From contig NZ_CP070975.1 of the NCBI RefSeq assembly GCF_017377875.1, positions 3,534,001 to 3,598,000 on the forward strand: a stretch of DNA of 64,000 nucleotides. The letters are read 5' to 3'. The notes beneath the pieces were generated by a model. It did no database searches. It worked only from the letters and a program-made list of their open reading frames with translations, and was not told where the DNA came from. Numbering within the stretch: the stretch's first letter is position 1; each line of letters starts with the position of its first letter. This document shows, piece after piece, positions 61,250 to 64,000 of this stretch. The DNA is from Alcaligenes sp. SORT26. Lineage in GTDB: Bacteria > Pseudomonadota > Gammaproteobacteria > Burkholderiales > Burkholderiaceae_B. Both the position numbers and the translations under genes were made by a program.

Positions 61250-63319
61250 TTAATTGATGCGCATACCGGGCTGGGCACCGGGGAAGGGTTCCAGAATATA
61301 GATGCCTTGATCCACAGCATCATCAGCATGGCTGGCAGCCAGAACCATACCCTCGGACACGCCAAAACGCATCTTGCGAGGAGCCAGGTTAGCCACCAGA
61401 ACCGTCAGCTTGCCGATCAGGTCGTCGGGTTGGTACGCCGACTTGATGCCGGAGAACACCTGGCGCAAACGGCCTTCGCCAGCGTCCAGGCTCAGACGCA
61501 GCAGCTTGTCTGAACCTTCCACGGCTTCGCAGCTCACGATCTTGGCAATGCGCAGGTCAACCTTGATGAAGTCCTTGATGTCGATGGTGTCGGCAATGGC
61601 TTCGCCACCGGGCAGCACGACGGGAGCTGGTGGGGGAGCCAGCAGCTCGTCCACCAGGGCGCTGTCTACACGCTGCATCAGGTGCTTGAAGGGGGCGATG
61701 TGATCAGGCAAGGCAGCCACGTCGTCCCAGACAAAGTCGCGGTCCAGACCGAACAGTTCGCGGGCCACGCGATCAGTCAGGGTAGGCAGAATCGCGGTCA
61801 GCATGACGGACAAACCCTTGAAGCCAGCCAGGGTGCGCGAGCAAATGTCTTGCAGTGCATCTTTCTGGGCCTGCTCGGCAGTCGCAATGCCTTTGGCCAT
61901 GACCCAAGGCTGGGCCGTGTCGAAAGCCTGGTTGATGATGTCGGCCTGAGCCATGATCTGGCGTACGGCACGGCCGTATTCGCGGCTTTCCAGATCGGCG
62001 CGGACTTTCTCGGCAACGTCCTTGAGCTGGTTTTGCAGCTCGGAGGTGTCGCCCTGGTAAGCCAGCTTGCCATCAAAATGCTTGCTGATGAAGTTGGCGG
62101 CACGGCTGGCGATGTTGACGTACTTGCCGATCAGGTCGCTGTTGACGCGGGCGATGAAGTCGTCAGGGTTGAAGTCCATGTCTTCAACGTGCGAGTTCAG
62201 CTTGGCGGCCATGTAATAGCGCATCCACTCGGCATCCATGCCCAGTTCCAGGTAGCGCAGGGGCGAAATGCCTGTGCCACGGCTCTTGGACATTTTTTCG
62301 CCACTAACGGTAATGAAACCGTGTACGTTCAGGGCGTCTGGCACTTTACGGCCGGAGAACTTCAGCATGGCAGGCCAGAACAGAGCGTGGAAGTACACGA
62401 TGTCCTTACCGATGAAGTGCACCTGTTCAGTATTGCCTTCAGGGTCCAGCAAGGCGTCAAAGTCCAGACCGGCCTTGGCGCAGTAGGCTTTCAAGGAAGC
62501 CAGGTAGCCAACAGGAGCGTCCAGCCAGACGTAGAAGTATTTGCCGGGAGCGTCTGGAATCGGGATGCCGTAGTAAGGCTCGTCGCGCGAAATGTCCCAG
62601 TCGTTCAGGGAGGCTTCAGCGCCTTCACCTGTACCCAGCCATTCGCGGGTCTTGCCCAGCACTTCGGATTGCAGACGTGGTTTGCCCTGGGCGTTCTTGC
62701 CCGTGGTCCACTCTTGCAGGAAGGCCACACAGCGCGGGTCGGACAGACGGAAGAAGAAGTGTTCCGAGGTCTTCAGCACCGGACGCGCATTGGTCAGGGT
62801 GGAGTAGGGCTCGATCAGCTCTGTGGGGGCGTAGACAGCGCTACAGACTTCACAGCTATCGCCGTACTGGTCTTTAGCGTGACACTTGGGGCACTCGCCC
62901 TTGATGTAGCGATCGGGCAGGAACATGCCTTTGACCGGATCGTAAAACTGCTCGATGGTGCGGGTATCAATGAACCCGGCGGTTTTCAGCGTGCGGTAGA
63001 TGTCCTGGGCCAGTTCGACGTTGTCAGGCGAATCCGTGCGGTGCCAGTGGTCGAACTTGACGTTAAAGCCGTTCAGGTAGGTCGGGCGCTCCGCCGCAAT
63101 CTTGTCCACCAGCTGAGCGGGCGTAATGCCAGCGCTTTCAGCCTTGAGCATGATGGGGGCGCCATGGGCGTCATCCGCGCACACAAAATGTACAGTATGT
63201 CCCGACATTCGCATGGACCGGACCCAGATGTCGGCCTGGATATATTCCATGATGTGGCCGATGTGAAACGAGCCGTTGGCGTACGGCAGGGCGGTCGTAA
63301 CAAATATCGTTCGTGACAT
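61250..63319 (-). CDS. metG: methionyl-tRNA synthetase
   Basis: The 689-residue dimeric class I synthetase. Catalytic motifs: [20 protein letters not shown] (HIGH at 19-22) and [14 protein letters not shown] (KMSKS). The zinc-binding knuckle has four cysteines, [17 protein letters not shown] (about 140-156). The anticodon-binding helical domain follows. The C-terminal tRNA-binding/dimerisation domain (about 580-689) contains [20 protein letters not shown] and [19 protein letters not shown]. Complete and undamaged. It is divergent from apbC, a common pairing. Confidence 0.97.
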   Translation of the reverse strand: MSRTIFVTTALPYANGSFHIGHIMEYIQADIWVRSMRMSGHTVHFVCADDAHGAPIMLKAESAGITPAQLVDKIAAERPTYLNGFNVKFDHWHRTDSPDNVELAQDIYRTLKTAGFIDTRTIEQFYDPVKGMFLPDRYIKGECPKCHAKDQYGDSCEVCSAVYAPTELIEPYSTLTNARPVLKTSEHFFFRLSDPRCVAFLQEWTTGKNAQGKPRLQSEVLGKTREWLGTGEGAEASLNDWDISRDEPYYGIPIPDAPGKYFYVWLDAPVGYLASLKAYCAKAGLDFDALLDPEGNTEQVHFIGKDIVYFHALFWPAMLKFSGRKVPDALNVHGFITVSGEKMSKSRGTGISPLRYLELGMDAEWMRYYMAAKLNSHVEDMDFNPDDFIARVNSDLIGKYVNIASRAANFISKHFDGKLAYQGDTSELQNQLKDVAEKVRADLESREYGRAVRQIMAQADIINQAFDTAQPWVMAKGIATAEQAQKDALQDICSRTLAGFKGLSVMLTAILPTLTDRVARELFGLDRDFVWDDVAALPDHIAPFKHLMQRVDSALVDELLAPPPAPVVLPGGEAIADTIDIKDFIKVDLRIAKIVSCEAVEGSDKLLRLSLDAGEGRLRQVFSGIKSAYQPDDLIGKLTVLVANLAPRKMRFGVSEGMVLAASHADDAVDQGIYILEPFPGAQPGMRIN

Positions 63320-63445
63320 GACTTAACAAAATAAAAGAGAAAGGGAACAAGGATTCTACGGTCTATTGCAGACTTGTGCCGCGCAAGGCCGATGAATGTC
63401 CACGGGCAGGTTGCTGATTAGTCTTTGCAAATACTACAAATGCAC

Positions 63446-63475
63446 ACACCCTGAGCCTTGGACGACTCAGGGTGT
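63446..63475. terminator. hairpin downstream of the small membrane protein gene
   Basis: ACACCCTGAG and CTCAGGGTGT pair across ten bases; it lies 63 bp past the stop of the 85-aa gene on the minus strand. Confidence 0.5.
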
Positions 63476-63537
63476 TCGGGGGCATGACCAAATCAGCTTT
63501 GCTGCTCGCCAAAGGCTTGGCGAACAGTCAAATACTG

Positions 63538-63795
63538 TTAAGGAATCTCGCGCATCTCGATGTCGGTAACATCACGCGAACGGGGTGTTGTCGACTGTTT
63601 GCTGGCAGCATCTGGGCGGCGGCGTTGGTCCCAATAGGCTTTGACACCAAAAGGACGGCCACTAATACGCGCCACAATGTATAAAATGCCGATCGCAATA
63701 GCGGTGGAAACCATGAAGATAAACGCCATGATCGCACCAAATATTGTCAGCAAGACAAAGAGGGCTGTGCGGATAATCTGGTTAAATGTGTTCAT
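63538..63795 (-). CDS. small two-helix membrane protein, unknown function
   Basis: An 85-residue protein with two hydrophobic segments (IIRTALFVLLTIFGAIMAFI; MVSTAIAIGILYIVARI) and a basic, hydrophilic C-terminal tail (YWDQRRRPDAASKQST). Nothing identifies a function. It lies between metG and apbC, divergent from the latter by about 100 bp. Confidence 0.65.
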   Translation of the reverse strand: MNTFNQIIRTALFVLLTIFGAIMAFIFMVSTAIAIGILYIVARISGRPFGVKAYWDQRRRPDAASKQSTTPRSRDVTDIEMREIP

Positions 63796-63897
63796 AGGGT
63801 TAGTATGACATCATAAGTGTAAAAAAATTCCTGTTGAACCGCTAATTTTCTGGTTTAAAGGTATGGTGATGTTTCTTTATATCAAGGTTTTGGATAA

Positions 63898-64000
63898 ATG
63901 ACAGTGAGTTCCGAGCGCGTGTTGCAAGCCCTGGCGAGTGTGACCGATCCCAACACGTTAAAGAAGTTATCGGTCGATGCGGGTCGATGCGAACTGAGCA
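63898..64000 (+). CDS. apbC: ApbC/Mrp-family P-loop Fe-S carrier (5' end only)
   Basis: The first 34 codons are inside the window: an ATG followed by TVSSERVLQALASVTDPNTL, the opening of the Mrp/ApbC N-terminal (MIP18-like) domain with its D-P-x-x-x-K/L region. The family carries 4Fe-4S clusters to apo-proteins. The divergent metG neighbour supports the call. A perfect 10-bp tandem duplication (GGTCGATGCG twice) lies at 63972-63991 in the reading frame. Confidence 0.75.
   Translation, partial: MTVSSERVLQALASVTDPNTLKKLSVDAGRCELS

Noticed and set aside
61682-63316. Long open frame antisense to metG
   Set aside because: metG is complete with HIGH and KMSKS motifs; the antisense frame is a compositional shadow.

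Overview
The window reads as a chromosomal stretch of a betaproteobacterium of the order Burkholderiales, most likely Alcaligenaceae and close to Alcaligenes (inference). The grounds are two periplasmic Bug-family substrate-binding proteins, the divergent metG / apbC pair, a cytochrome-assembly gene divergent from ffh with an ampD gene next to it, moderate-to-high GC, and dense gene packing with short overlaps. No plasmid, phage, insertion sequence, CRISPR array or rRNA is visible. One tRNA (Gly, anticodon CCC) is present.

Layout. 1-3423: a sigma factor / FecR / TonB receptor unit, with the receptor cut off by the window start. 3608-4963: a yybP-ykoY manganese riboswitch controlling a TerC-family exporter, then a parvulin. 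5347-7179: small housekeeping genes (YaiI, a MazG-like pyrophosphatase, an HD hydrolase). 7295-9453: a Bug protein with an enolase-superfamily enzyme. 9890-13982: Hsp15, a multidrug-type exporter with its divergent TetR regulator, and a ferric-reductase-like flavoprotein. 14244-17466: an amidase, a second Bug protein and a divergent LysR regulator. 17458-22414: an AraC regulator, an AhpD-like protein, YdhR, an EamA transporter and HtpG. 22840-26949: a catecholate-type TonB receptor, the hydroxylase PiuC and an FMN hydroxy-acid oxidase. 26937-32829: AmpD, a cytochrome-assembly membrane protein, Ffh, a LysM/BON protein, ThiS, prolyl iminopeptidase and TrmB.

33032-36050 is the one clearly accessory stretch. 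Downstream of tRNA-Gly lie a hipBA-type toxin-antitoxin pair, a duplicated operator module and a gene broken by an amber codon, all in AT-richer DNA. 36131-40850: a DUF72 protein, a cysteine hydrolase, an AraC regulator and a Tat-exported DUF1254 protein. 40971-45170: a second complete sigma / FecR / TonB receptor unit. 45565-50573: a membrane protein with an XRE repressor, an SDR with a divergent LysR, a ChaA antiporter and an AraC regulator with a degenerate receiver domain. 51202-53970: an aldolase / MFS / DsbA-like isomerase operon. 54412-55824: a fusion of a GNAT acetyltransferase to a dimeric dUTPase. 56196-61054: an iron-regulated YncE-type propeller, a guanine-deaminase-like enzyme, ureidoglycine aminohydrolase with a LysR regulator, and a CDF metal exporter. 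61250-64000: MetG, a small membrane protein and the start of ApbC/Mrp.

The strongest common theme is metal homeostasis, chiefly iron. There are three TonB receptors, two surface-signalling sigma systems, PiuC, a ferric-reductase-like protein, YncE, and Fur-box-like sites at six or seven promoters. One of these sites lies in front of a drug-type exporter, which suggests a possible siderophore exporter. Manganese (riboswitch plus TerC) and divalent metals (CDF, ChaA) are also represented. The most unusual items are the GNAT-dUTPase fusion, the duplicated 49-bp operator modules upstream of hipBA, the exporter carrying both Fur-like and TetR-like sites, and the AraC regulator whose receiver has lost its acidic pair and lysine.
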